From positions 5,001 through 69,000 of the forward strand of contig JAMWET010004091.1 in assembly GCA_024036415.1 (NCBI GenBank): 64,000 bases of DNA, in the 5' to 3' direction. Position 1 is the first letter of the stretch. Each line of letters starts with the position of its first letter. Below the pieces are notes generated by a model that did not search any database, was not told the DNA's origin, and worked only from the letters and a program-made list of their open reading frames with translations. The DNA is from Prochilodus magdalenae. Taxonomy: Eukaryota; Chordata; Actinopteri; Characiformes; Prochilodontidae. The translations under genes were made by a program, and so were the position numbers. Of the stretch, positions 14,031 through 26,008 are shown one piece after another.

Positions 14031-14579
14031 TGTAGAGCACGTCATCTCCGTGCTAACTCCGACTCTAGGTTAGACACGTTCAGCAGGGCCTTTCAGGAAG
14101 GAGTCGTTTAAAGGCGCCACAAGTCGGTCAGACCTGCTCCTGTTTTCAGATCTTCCTGATGTAGGTGCTGATAAGGATGATGAAAGGTGACAGCTTGCTC
14201 TCAACACTCAATAGCCAATAAAAGCTAATATATTAAGGTCTAGAATCGCCACCATGCGCTGGGCAATGGCCACTCCTCTTCTGCCTCGACTCGCCTCAGG
14301 CAGAAATGGTGGCTCCTACGTTATTTGCTTGTCTAATTACGTGTTTGTACGGTTGGACGATACGGCATTTTAGCCATATGACACCATCGCACGTACTCGA
14401 AAGACTGTTGTCCCTGACTGCACAGTGCATGTCCACCGACTGTTTTTACTAAAAGAAGACCTTACTACGTCTGGATGAGCGAGTGATGAAACTAACTAAG
14501 CATACACTCAGGACCAATGGGTCACAAAAACTGGAGTCCGACTTTGAGAAGTGATGTTTCATCTGAAGCACGGCCACAA

Positions 14580-15480
14580 CTTTCACCCCCTCCAAAAAAC
14601 TAGGACAACCACCCAAATGACTAGGACCCCCACCAAAGAGAAAATAGGAAACCCCCTGCCAAAAAAAAAAAAAAAGAGCCCCAACCAAAAAAAAATTAGG
14701 ACCCCATCCAAAATAAATATAGGACCCCCACCAATGGAAAAATAGGACCCCCCCCTCCACCAAAAAAACTAGGACCCTAACCATAAAAAGGCTAGAAGCC
14801 TCACCAAAAAAAGGACCCCCACCCAAATGACTAGGACACCCACCAAAGAAAAACTAGGAAACCCCCCGCCAAAAAAAACAAAAAAACAAATAGAACCCCA
14901 ACCAAAAAAAACTAGGACCCCCACCAATGGAAAAATAGGACCCCCCCTTCCACCAAAAAAAATAGGACCCTAACCATAAAAAGGCTAGACGCCTCACCAA
15001 AAAAGGACCCCACAACTATCAAAGACTAGGCGTACGCCCCACACAAAAAATTAGGACCTCCCGCCCAAACAACCTAGGAACCCCATACAAAAATATGGAG
15101 GACCCACACCACCTCTGAACAGACCTATGCTGTCATACTAAAGATGATAGGCAAGCTAGCTAGAAAGTTCAGAAAACGTGCGTAGGCATGCCAGCTCACA
15201 ACTTATTCACTGCCCGCTCCAAAAAACTAGGACCCCCACCCAAAAGACTAGGACCCCCATCACAATAATAGGACCCCCACCTATAAGATCTTACTGTCAG
15301 ATAACGATGATGCAACAAACTAGAACGTTTGGAACAGAGTCACAAAAACTGGAGTCTGACTTTGAGAAGTAATGTCTTGGTCTGAAGCACAGCCACAACT
15401 TTCACCCCTCCCAAAATCCCAGGACCCCCACCAAAAAAAACTGGGACCCCCACCTAGAAGACCTTATTGTCAGATAACAA
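14580..15480. repeat. Ragged tandem repeat, unit near actaggacccccaccaaaaaa
   Basis: About 35 imperfect copies of a unit near 20 bp, A-run lengths varying from 3 to 14. Similar ragged copies start near 12600. The repeat is interrupted by three copies of a longer unit (at about 14520, 15335 and 15505) that shares cactggagt/aactggagtc, gaagtgatgttt and cacaactttca. Confidence 0.8.
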
Positions 15481-15873
15481 TGATGAAACTGACTAGAACT
15501 TTTAGAACCGAGTCAAAAGCACTGGAGTATGAGAGGTGATGTTTCGTCTGAAACACAACCACAACTTTCAACACTTGCGCTGTTATCACACAACGATCTT
15601 CAGAGATCACAATAACAAACCGTATCAGCGCTTGAAGAAGGTGGAGCCGGATCAGCAGGGTCAGGTGATAAAGATCTCCAGTCTGGCTTTACTACTCCGG
15701 GATCTCCTCCTTGGTTTATATGGTGTAAAGAAGAATGGAGTGGACACCGGGGGAGGCTTTTTGGCACGGCAATGGCCGAAGTAAACAAACCCTGTACCTG
15801 AGGTACAGTAGAGATACCCACAATCCCCCTCCAGTGTCAGTAGACGTTCCTCCCTTTAGACCTCCACTGGAGT

Positions 15874-16640
15874 ACCAGTACTAAAGTATGTACCTTCAGA
15901 TGTACTTAAGTATGGAGAGGAACAGTACTAAAGTATGTACCTTCAGATGTACTTAAGTATGGAGAGGAACAGTACTAAAGTATGTACCTTCAGATGTACT
16001 TAAGTATGGAGAGTACCAGTACTAAAGTACTGAGTCCCTCAAAGTCAGATGTACTTAAGTGTGGAGAGTACAGTACTAAAGTATGGTACCTTCAGATGTA
16101 CTTAAGTATGGAGAGTACCAGTACTAAAGTATGTACCTTCAGATGTACTTAAGTATGGAGAGTAACAGTACTAAAGTATGTACCTTCAGATGTACTTAAG
16201 TATGGAGAGTACCAGTACTAAAGTATGTCCCTTCAGATGTACTTAAGTGTGGAGAGTACCAGTACTAAAGTATGTACCTTCAGATGTACTTAAGTATGGA
16301 GAGTACCAGTACTAAAGTATGTGCCTTCAGATGTACTTAAGTATGGAGAGTAACAGTACTAAAGTATGTACCTTCAGATGTACTTAAGTATGGAGAGTAC
16401 CAGTACTAAAGTATGTACCTTCAGATGTACTTAAGTATGGAGAGTACCAGTACTAAAGTATGTACCTTCAGATGTACATAAGTATGGAGAGTACCAGTAC
16501 TAAAGTATGTACCTTCAGATGTACATAAGTATGGAGAGTACCAGTACTAAAGTATGTACCTTCAGATGTACTTAGGTATGGAGAGTACCAGTACTAAAGT
16601 ATGTACCTTCAGATGTACTTAAGTATGGAGAGTAACAGGA
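15874..16640. repeat. 47-bp minisatellite, 16 units, palindrome-rich
   Basis: The unit is ccagtactaaagtatgtacc followed by ttcagatgtacttaagtatggagagta. Successive copies start 47 bp apart (15876, 15923, 15970). Each unit holds the palindromes AGTACT and TACTTAAGTA, so each strand can fold on itself. Variants (aacagt, cataag, gtgcc) are distributed among the units. Confidence 0.93.
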
Positions 16641-19150
16641 GCATGGTTTATTATGGCTCTAATGTCCTATTATCATTTCTGGAACAGTGTAGGTGGAGAG
16701 ACTCGATTTTCTGATTTTCGATTAGATCAGAAGTAGAACGTGTGTTTAAATAGAGGCCATTACTCTGCAGACGTTTTCTGTAATTTAGAGGGAAACTGAA
16801 ACTGAAACTAGCTGTTACTTAATGACTGTCCCTCTCCATTAACTGTTAGGCCTGAAGCTGCTGGTGAAAACCACAAAATGGTCTCGCAGAGTCCTTCTTT
16901 ACTCTCTGGTCTCGTGCTGCTGACAGACTGTAGCTCTGGTGAGATAAACCACTGATAGCGTGCCGTCATGCTGTCGTTCACACACAGGCCTTTCCCAGAA
17001 TAGAGAAAAACAAACGATCTGCTATTGTACACGTGCTAAATCTGTGGTATATGAAACTCTGTATATCTCATACTGGTATCTCAGACCTCACTAGATGGTT
17101 TTGGAATGACCTTGAGTGCTTTTCACACTGTAAAAGTGAATTTTGTGAAGATTGCTAGGCCAGGCTGCAGCTGGGTGATTTACAGTGTTTCAGGTGGTTG
17201 CTAGTGTGTGGTCAATCGATGCCTATGTCCGTTCAGACAATTGAATTGGTGGTGTTGCTAGACTAGACCGTTGCTATAGTCTCAGTTGGCTACTTAAGTG
17301 TTGGTAGGTCATTGCTGTGGTATTCCAGGTGCTTGCTAAGGTGTTGTAATGTTATCCCAGGTGATTGATCGTGTATGTAGTGTTGTTATTAAGTGAGGTC
17401 AGGCACTGATGTTGGGCGAGAAGGCCTGGCTCGCAGTCTCCGCTCTTATTCATCCCAAAGATGCTCTATTGGGTTGAGGTCAGGACTCTTGCTTTGTCCA
17501 CTGCTGTTCCCACAAAGTTGGAAGCATGAAGTTTAAGAGCTCCTCTTACTGGAACTAAGGGGCGGAGCTTAACTCCTGAACAACGCCTCCACCTTACTTT
17601 ACACTCGGCACAGTGCAGTCAGACCAGTACCGTTCTCCTGGTACCGCCAAACCCAGACTCGTCCATCGGATTGCCAGATGGAGAAGCGTGATCGTGATTG
17701 ATCATCCTGACTTCCACTGGAGTTCACAGAGCTCCTGAGAGCGACCCATTCTCTCACTAACGTCTGTAGGAGCAGTGTGTATGACTAGGTGCTCGGTTTT
17801 ATACACCTGTGACCATGGAAGTGACTGGAACACCTGAATTCAGTGGTTCTCAGACTTCTCAGTGAGTTATCAAACTCATATCTGGCAGAGAACGAAGAGA
17901 ACTGGATGAAGTACACCGTAAACAGTAACAGTGGCCAGTGGCCAGCTGCAGTTATACAGACGTGTAGGCTATAAATGACACCAGCATCGCCGTGTGTCCC
18001 CACTGCTTCTATTATCAGCCAAGAATAACTGTTGTGTCTCAGCATAAGCCAAAATAAGGCCGTTGACTCCAGCGCGAGCGCGTAAACAAAGCTGTGAGCA
18101 AACCATTACGAGCTTCAAAAGCTGTTCATTGTGTCGCTCCCTGTTGGTTCCTGCGTTCAGATCTGAGTCTGAATTCAAAGTGCTGGTTCTGAGCTTCAGA
18201 GCTCCGTCTATGAAACAAAGGGAGCGTGCCCCCCCCTCCACCCTTTCCTGCTGTTCTATCAGAGAATTGTGCTGGGACTGACGCTTTGTTCTTAAATCCC
18301 TGATTTGTGGCTTTAATCTGTATTATGACTCCAGAAAGTCTCTTCAGCTGATTTGGAATGTAAATACTTCGGTACGTGCCTCTTTTAAACCTGTCGGGAA
18401 TTTGGTTAGTCCTGAATGCGCTTTGCATGGCTGGGTCTGTGAGTGGTTTAAGGCAGAATTGAGAAAACGCAGGGATACCAGCTGAGAAGCATTACACCGT
18501 CGTTTCCTAACGGCATAGCCTGTGCAGTACCGCATACGGTGTAATTCAGACAACTTTGTTTATTTATTTATGGATTTATTTATTTATTTATTTTACAATA
18601 ACACAAAAACCCAAAGGCCACTTTTCCACCAGATCCTACCAGCGTAAATCCACTCACCTTTATTGGTCCTTCATTATGCAAACCTGGTACTGTGTACTGT
18701 TAGTGGTATCACCTCCATTGAGGGTCCATGCAAGCTGAGCCGATACCACAAGGCGATGTAACAGCTCTGCAGCCTTGCTGGAGAGAATCGTCACCATTAG
18801 CACATATGCTAACCCTAGCTATCAGGTTGCCGTACCCTCTTGCGATGCCTGCGAGCAACCGGATTCGTCTCGTAGTCTGAATTCTGATGCTGTGTTTTGT
18901 CTTGCTGCTTCGTCTGAACAAAACTTCTCTCTTCCCAATCTGTGGATCCTGTCACTCACACCCCCATGCTTCCTGAGTGGTCCTAACATCAGTAGATCAT
19001 GGCTTTGATCTCTGCTGATGTGTACAGCAGTTTCACGTTGCGTTGTGGTGACCAGCTACTCACCAGCAATGCAACATGAAATTCTGATAACATATCAGCA
19101 GTGGAAAACAAAGTAGCTAGTTGTGACTTAACAGCTACTTCTGTTGCATC
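16641..19150. other. Intronic DNA with scattered repeat pieces
   Basis: The stretch 16790-16945 resembles 57085-57290 (gaaactgaaactag, aatgactgtcc, gcctgaagctgc / gctgaagctgc). The stretch 17140-17380 holds two or three degenerate units of the gctaggccattg minisatellite. 17400-19150 shows nothing I can name; small open frames there lack any similarity I know. Confidence 0.45.
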
Positions 19151-19370
19151 ATTTACATTTACGGCATTTAGCTGACGCTCTTATCCAGAGCGACTTACAA
19201 GGTTAATCATATTACAAGAAGGCCAATGTGGGATTAGGTGTCTTGCCCAAGGACTCTTATTGGTGTAGCACAGCATAGTCACCCAGAGCAGGATTCGAAC
19301 CCCAGTCTCCCACATGTGGTGGTGACTCCGTGGCAGGTAGTGGTGTTATCCGCTGAGCTACATCAACCCC
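19151..19370 (-). mobile_element. tRNA-derived SINE
   Basis: Read on the - strand, it starts GGGGTTGATGTAGCTCAGCG, with a polymerase III box A (tagctcagcgg, 19350-19360) and box B (ggttcgaatcc, 19291-19301). It ends with the well-known fish SINE/LINE tail: ggataagagcgtcagctaaa, then tgccgtaaatgtaaat. Such tails are used for retrotransposition by a partner LINE. Confidence 0.9.
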
Positions 19371-19423
19371 TTCAGTTAGTAGACGTCAGTGATCGCTAGC
19401 ATTGCACTGAGTGATTTGACCGA

Positions 19424-19660
19424 GAGGAAGGACCATATGACCCAGACGACAACTCTTGGACTCCTGACCATTAATGGCTGTGGCATCTCCAGAGGGTCTA
19501 CCAGCAGTGGATAAAATCCCAGTCTACAGGGAATCCTCCTCGAAATTGTGCCAGGGAAGGCATCCACCAAATCTGGCCCACCAAAGAGTGTCTGAACATT
19601 GATGTGGCTACATCCAGAAACTCATCCAGTCCATGTCAAATCCAATCACAGCTGTTATTG
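19424..19660 (+). mobile_element. Tc1/mariner N-terminal relic
   Basis: It is closely similar to 10640-10800 (ggtctaccagcagtggata, tcccagtctacaggga, gatgtggctacatccagaaa). It is a short inactive fragment. Confidence 0.7.
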
Positions 19661-20960
19661 GAGCTGGTGGAGGGATTACATGTTATTAGGTATGGTTCGA
19701 TGAGCTTTCCAAAAGCGGCGGAGCATCAGAGGCACCGTAACGGTGATTGGTTTTTAGCTGAAGGTGCAGCCAGCGGCATAATGGGAGCGATCTCCCGCTG
19801 CTGGGTCCTGCTGGACTGGTATCGCAGAGGTTATTTAGAGTCATAAAGGGCAGATCCTCCCCATATGTGCCGTAATGGTGAAGCAGTGGGACAGCATAAA
19901 GACCAGTACTCATACATACTTGTTTTAATGCCTCGTAAGGACATGGGTTTTATTGTGTCGCCCGGAGTGAGGCTGATCTGCTGCTGCACGGTTTCTGTTC
20001 ATCCTCTAGCCCTTTACTATTCAGCTTCTGACCATAGAGACCACCACCCATATAATATCTGGTCAATAGCAGCCCTGTGGTCAGAAACTCACCAACAATG
20101 AATACAGTAGAGGGCAGGTGGACCAGCCTGCAAGGCGACAGCTGACTATTACCGCCAGAGTCTGTAATTGCACACTCATACAGATGACCTCTAAGGGTTG
20201 GTGGAGCTTAGTGGTCAGCGAGTAGATGTCCAGAGGTGGACGGTGAATGTAATCACTATCTAAAGCTAGAGGCATCATGGTCATCACAGGCCACAGCTCT
20301 GGAGTCCAGGAGAACAGTGAGGAATGCAGTCGATATCAGTTCCCGATGAGAATCCCAAAGCATTGGCAGCTCAAGGCGCCGATTAGTTCCATTAGCAAGA
20401 GCAGCAGGCTTGACGAGAACCAGCACCCACCACATTTGGTGCACGGCGCGTAGGCCACGTTGCTCTTCTCGCTGCCTCAAAACGATCATTTCGGGATGAG
20501 CAACTTGTGACAATCTGTGTAAATAAAGATCAGCTTCCGCTCTGGCACGCTCGTCGATATGCGACCAAGAGGACGGCGTCGGAAACCCGCCGTTAATGAA
20601 GACTGACTGGCCCGCCTCCAACATCGTGCATTATAGCAGGAGGCAAATTAGTCCCATCTCGTCCCGGACCTCCAAATGAGACGAGAAGATGGCTCCTGGC
20701 ACCGCTTCCGCCGCTTGCTGGCAGCCTTGCAAACACGAGCATCCCGGCAGGAAGAAATCCACAAGCGGCGGAGCATCAGAGGCACCGTAACAATGATTGG
20801 TTTTTAGCTGAAGGTGCAGCCAGCGGCCTTGTAGCATAATGGGAGCTATCTCCCGCCGCTGGGTCCTGCTGGAATGATATCGTAGAGGTTATTTAGAGTC
20901 ATAAAGAGCTATTCCTCCCCCGCAGGTGCTGTAATGGTGAAGCAAGAGGACACCATAAAC
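19661..20960. repeat. Unclassified repeat region bounded by a 155-bp direct repeat
   Basis: The stretch 19712-19862 and the stretch 20762-20918 are about 90 percent identical (agcggcggagcatcagaggc, gattggtttttagctgaagg, gttatttagagtcataaag). Between them, 20010-20200 has the look of a dispersed fish repeat (acccatataatatctggtc, gtggtcagaaactcaccaa). The - strand from 20256 to 20624 is open for 122 codons, but I recognise no domain. Confidence 0.65.
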
Positions 20961-21034
20961 ACACACACGCGCACACACATTTGTTTATATGCCTTGTAAG
21001 GACATGGCATCATAGATATGTCTCATAAGTACAT

Positions 21035-21271
21035 ATCGTCGCTGTCCAAAGAAAAACATGCTTCTCCATTTTTGTTTATTTTTACTTTTATGCCTCATTT
21101 GATCACATGAGCTGCTGTTTACACTGTGTGTGAATTACATGAAGAATGGACTGACAGAAACGGCCCAAAGCATCTTGGAAAGACGTCTGGTTCCATTGAC
21201 TTCCATTAGTATAAAATGAGGTTTTTGGGCTCTCCTGTAAAGTTGCCATTTTGGATTTAGACAGTGATGAT
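21035..21271. mobile_element. MITE with inverted ends
   Basis: Left end atcgtcgctgtccaaagaaa; the right end is degraded (atttagacagtgatgat). The same family lies at 40799-41025 with clearer ends. Shared internal pieces (gagcccaaaaacc, agacgtctggttccattgac) are inverted between the two. Confidence 0.75.
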
Positions 21272-21797
21272 ATACAGCTCTAGAAAAATTTTAGAGCCCA
21301 CCTGAAAATGATCAGTGTCTCAATGATAGGTGTACAGGTTCTGGGTTTGTGTTGGTTCTGTTTGGTTCTCTACACTACTGGAACCATGTCTCCCAAACTC
21401 CAGATCAGATATTGTATTAGATCTGTGTATTTAGAAAATCACTAATGACCTCCAGAAGCCTGTTTTTAGAACCATGCTCGCTGTGCGTTTCCCCCCAGCC
21501 ACCGCTCGCCAGTCTCTCTGTAGGTCACCTGAGGTCATCTTACGGTGGGTAAGGAACATTGGGATGAGGTGGCGCTCATCACGGTCAGTAGAGAGTGGGT
21601 TTGGCCCTCTGCCAGTCTGTAGCTGTGTTGTCCTGTGTGTTTGCTGCTGGACCTTGTTCTTATGAACCAGACGCTCACTGTATCTGCCAGCAAAGCTAGA
21701 ACCCAACCTTCGGTTCTTCACTGAGAACCTGCGGTACATGTGGAGATGCTGATTTGAGAAGAAAGCTGGATAGGGCTCTTATTTATTTACAGAGCTG
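21272..21797 (-). mobile_element. Tc1-like element, internally deleted
   Basis: Ends tacagctctag and agagctgta are inverted, as in fish Tc1 elements. The - strand encodes DERHLIPMFLTHRKMTSGDL followed by QRDWRA, the N-terminal DNA-binding part of a Tc1-like transposase. The catalytic part is missing. It has a sister copy at 60918-61440. It starts exactly where the MITE at 21035-21271 stops. Confidence 0.8.
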
Positions 21798-22184
21798 TAT
21801 GTAGTAACGTGCTCTGTGTGGGCTGCACATATATAGGTACTGATGTAGTAATGTATGTCGTATGTATATACTCTAGGTACTGTACTGCTCCCGTCAGGAG
21901 ACTCACTTTCATCACACCTCCCTTCTCTCTGTCCAAGTATTCCCAAACACATTCAGTGGTGTTGAGGTTCTGAGGTGATCAGTCCATTGTTCTGAGGAGA
22001 CCAGCAGCTTCTTTGTTGGAAGTGTGGGTCTCCTTTTCTTAGTGAGGAGCTTCTTGACCGCTACACCTCCTTTCAGACCTCCATAGTTAGATCTCTTGTT
22101 CTGGGTAGTGGGGAGACTCAAGCCTATCCCTGTGCTGATAGGGCAGAAGACAGAAAGCACCCTGAACAGGCCACCAGTCCAAAT

Positions 22185-22752
22185 CCCGTAGTGAGTGAGT
22201 GAGTGACTGGGTGAGTGAGTGAGTGAGTGACTGGGTGAGTGAGTGAGTGAGTGACTGGGTGAGTGAGTGAGTGACTGGGTGAGTGAGTGACTGGGTGAGT
22301 GAGTGAGTGACTGGGTGAGTGAGTGAGTGCGTGAGTGAGTGACTGAGTGAGTGCGTGAGTGAGTGACTGGGTGAGTGACTGGGTGAGTGAGTGAGTGACT
22401 GGGTGAGTGAGTGAGTGACTGGGTGAGTGAGTGAGTGACTGGGTGAGTGAGTGAGTGAGTGAGTGAGTGACTGGGTGAGTGACTGGGTGAGTGACTGGGT
22501 GAGTGACTGGGTGAGTGACTGGGTGAGTGACTGGGTGAGTGACTTGGTGAGTGACTTGGTGAGTGAGTGAGTGAGTGAGTGAGTGAGTGAGTGAATGGGT
22601 GAGTGGGTGAGTGACTGGGTGACTGGGTGAGGGTGAGTGAGTGAGTGAGTGAGTGAGTGAATGGGTGAATGACTGGGTGAGTGACTGGGTGGGTGAGTGA
22701 GTGAATGGGTGAGCAGGTGGGTGAGTGACTGGGTGAATGACTGGGTGAGTGG
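22185..22752. repeat. GTGA-type array (gtgagtgactgg), 570 bp
   Basis: Tetranucleotide-based repeat of gagt/gact/gggt steps; the commonest larger unit is gagtgactgggtgagt. There is only one larger word class, so the open frame on the - strand (His/Ser/Pro/Thr) is a by-product. Confidence 0.93.
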
Positions 22753-23375
22753 GCTTCAGCTGGCAAAACTTCTTGTAGCCCTGACTAATACACTGAGTAG
22801 TTTCTCAGTCCTGAAAGATAGATGTTGGGGGATGTGGAAAATCTTGGGGTCGTGGATGTCACTGTGTTTCAGAAGGCTCAAATTATGGTCCTGCTTCAAG
22901 CAAAGAAACCAGGAGAGGCTGGAATGACTGGAATTCGGTTCGGAACTGTTCAGCACATCATTAACACCTGAAGGAGAGTGGAGAGCCGGCAAATCACGAC
23001 CGTGTTTAACAGTGACCGTAAGAGCGTTCCCGGATGACCAGAACTCGCAGGATAGGGACTAAACAGCTGTGGGCACATATGAAGACCACACGTTAGTGAG
23101 ACCAATCAGCTTCAGTCTTCTAGGGAGCATAAAGACCGGACTCTAGAGCGATGGAGAAAGATCATGTGGTCTGATGAGTCCAGACTGACCATATTCCATA
23201 GTGATGGGAGCGTCAGAGTAAGGGGGGGAGCCCATGAAGCGATAGACCCCTCATGCATAGCCCACTGAACAAGCCTCTGGACCTCAGCAGCATGATGTGG
23301 TAATAAAGTCAGCTGACCACCTGAATGTACTGAGAGGCCATAATCAAAGCTGGAGGCAGTAGAGTACACCATTAG
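22753..23375 (+). mobile_element. Tc1/mariner relic
   Basis: On the + strand, 23137-23220 gives LERWRKIMWSDESRL then TIFHSDGSVRV in broken frames, which fits the WSDESxFxLFxxDG block around the first catalytic Asp of Tc1 transposases. Upstream, 22880-23010 looks like the preceding part of the element. Frames are interrupted by stops. Confidence 0.7.
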
Positions 23376-23499
23376 AGGCAGTGTGTAGACGTAAGGTACC
23401 TGTAATATGTCCCATGTGTATGTGGATGTATATACTGTTCCTCAGGAGGAGCTGTTCCACATACGGGCCTGGTGTCGTAGGTCTGTGTTATAGACACGC

Positions 23500-24235
23500 A
23501 CACACACACACACACACACAGTGCTGCAAACGCATAAAAACAAACACACCGTGTTACAGCCCACTTTCACAGCAGTGCACATTTTATAACTGAGGTCACC
23601 GATTTTCTCTCCTTTGCCCCCCCTCTCCCTCTCTCTCTCTCTCTCCCTCTCTCCCCCCTCGCTCTCACTCACATTCTCTCTCTCCCCCTCACCCTCTCTG
23701 TCTCTCTCTATCTCTCTCCCACTCACACAATCTCACTCTCTCCCACTCTCTCTCTCCCTCGCTCTCTCCCTCACCCTCTGTCTCTCTCTCTATCTCTCTC
23801 CCACTCACACAATCTCTCTCCCACTCACGCAATCTCTCTCTCCCACTCTCTCTCTCTCCCTCCCTCCCTCCCTCTCTCCATCACCCGCTCTCTCTCTATC
23901 TCTCTCCCACTCACACAAGCTCCCTCTCACACTCTCCCTCTCACTTTCTCTCTCCCTCTCTCTCATACACACTTGCACTCCCTCTTTCTTTCTCTCACAC
24001 ACACACACACACACACACTCTCCCTCTCTCACATACACTCTTGCACTCCTTCTTTCTTTCTCACACACACACTGTCCCTCTTACACTCTCCCTTTCACTT
24101 TCTCTCTCCCTCTCACACACACTCTCCCTCTCACTCTCTCTCCCTCACATACACTCCCTCTTTCTTTTTCACACACACACACACACACACACACTTCCTC
24201 TCTTACACACTCTCTCTCTCTCCCTCTCTCCCTCC

Positions 24236-24278
<43 letters not shown>

Positions 24279-24290
24279 CCCTTCCTCAGC
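23500..24290. repeat. CA run followed by a polypyrimidine tract
   Basis: (CA)n at 23499-23520. From 23618 to 24285 the + strand is CT-rich with ctcccactcacac and cacacacac insertions and pure CT near 24245-24272. Confidence 0.92.
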
Positions 24291-25433
24291 ACAGACCCTT
24301 TGCTGCAGGGTTGAATCGGAATGTCCGCCCCTCCCCCCACTCGTCCTCCTGAAGGTGCTATTCACGCAGGAAAGATCAATGAGACACAGCTCATTAAAGG
24401 GGGGCTGGGGCGCAATGACAGTTAATTAACCCTCACAGGCCTTTTCGTTTCCCAGTCACACATGCGTGTGCGCTCACGGGTGCACCATCATCCTCAAACA
24501 CCCCCCTGCACGCTGCTTAGGACCCCCCTCACCCACCCATACAGAGCAGCTCCACTCACGTGCCGCTCCACCACCCCTCCTCCCCGCTGCTGGTCTCAGG
24601 TCAGCTTTGATTGCGACGTCGCAGTGGCTGAGGAAAGATGATCTCAGAGCACTGATGAAGAGGCTCTCTCGGAGTGTAGGGCTTGTTTGCCCGGACTCTT
24701 CAGGATGACCCCAAGTTCACCACACAGCTCTCAGCCGAAGGGGCCGTGCACCTCCACAACGTGAATAGCTTGACCTTGGCCCCTCTTAACCCACAAGCTG
24801 GAGAACAGAAAAGACCAAACTTCCATTTCAGGCAGATATCCGTTTCTCACGGTGACCTGAGCCTCGAGTGTGTTTCTTAGGGGGTTAAAGAAAGCCTGAA
24901 CCCCATGGTCTCTCTGGTGAACTCTGGCTCTGCCACGCTCAGGGTTCGTTTTAAGGGCTTGTGGCGGATTTCGTAGTTCCAGGTAAAGTCCCAGGCTGGA
25001 TTAAATAAGATTTCCTATAGAGATTACCCTTCGAGTCCCACTGGTGGTTGGTGGTTAATGTAACATACAGTCGTGTGCACAGTTTGACGCCCCAGACCGA
25101 GCGACACTAACACACAGTAGATTAAAGCTGATCCTCACTATGGAGCTCTCAGTTTAAGATGATCTGCTCCAACCGGCACACACGGATACAATCACACAGC
25201 ATGGCTGCTACTTACAGCCTGCTGTTGGGGTGGTGGTGCTAATAAAGGTGGAGCTGCTCCTCTCTTCAGTCTCTTCAGGGTCAGACGCTGAGCGGAGCTG
25301 CTCCATATTGTCCAGGGAGGTTTGGGAAACTGTCCGGAGTGGAATGTGCAGACTGCAGGATTAAAGTCGCACGGGATCCTGTTAAAGATGTGGAGCTGGA
25401 GTTCCTGTTCTCCAGCTTGGTTTGGGAATTTCT
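24291..25433. other. Intronic DNA, nothing recognised
   Basis: Unique-looking sequence without exon signals or repeats I can name. The part after 25200 leads into the hairpin element that follows. Confidence 0.4.
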
Positions 25434-25500
25434 GTTCCACCTTAAATGGTGCTGCAGGACATTCTGGTGCCAGTACAAGCTGCAGGATTTAAGGTGGAAC
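25434..25500. repeat. Short hairpin MITE, ends gttccaccttaaat
   Basis: 14-bp perfect inverted arms (gttccaccttaaat and atttaaggtggaac), each bordered by a ctgcagg, around a spacer of about 40 bp. Relatives are at 2281-2370 and 35163-35219. Confidence 0.75.

Positions 25501-26008
<508 letters not shown>

Larger units (their letters stand above)
12290..15600. other. Degenerate block with insertion-rich sequence, containing the damaged exon 4
   Basis: Right after the CT tract the texture changes. Recognisable sequence (exon 4 at 13848-14030) shows a small insertion every few bases. The tandem repeats here (14580-15120, 15200-15480) are far more ragged than arrays elsewhere in the window. Homopolymers vary freely in length. 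This pattern fits uncorrected long-read sequence placed in an assembly gap next to a simple repeat, but true decay cannot be excluded from the sequence alone. I recognise no other gene in it. Confidence 0.5.

Noticed and set aside
15601..15784. A possible small exon (frame containing KKVEPDQQGQVIKISS)
   Set aside because: No similarity recognised, no matching splice sites, and next to a low-confidence block and a repeat array.
19291..19360. A tRNA gene
   Set aside because: Box A and box B are present but the full cloverleaf is not, and the typical SINE tail follows; it is a SINE head.
21912..22766. 284-codon - strand frame rich in His, Ser, Pro and Thr
   Set aside because: Mostly the GTGA-type array read on the reverse strand; no domain in the non-repeat tail.
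23614..24429. 271-codon frame
   Set aside because: By-product of the polypyrimidine tract.
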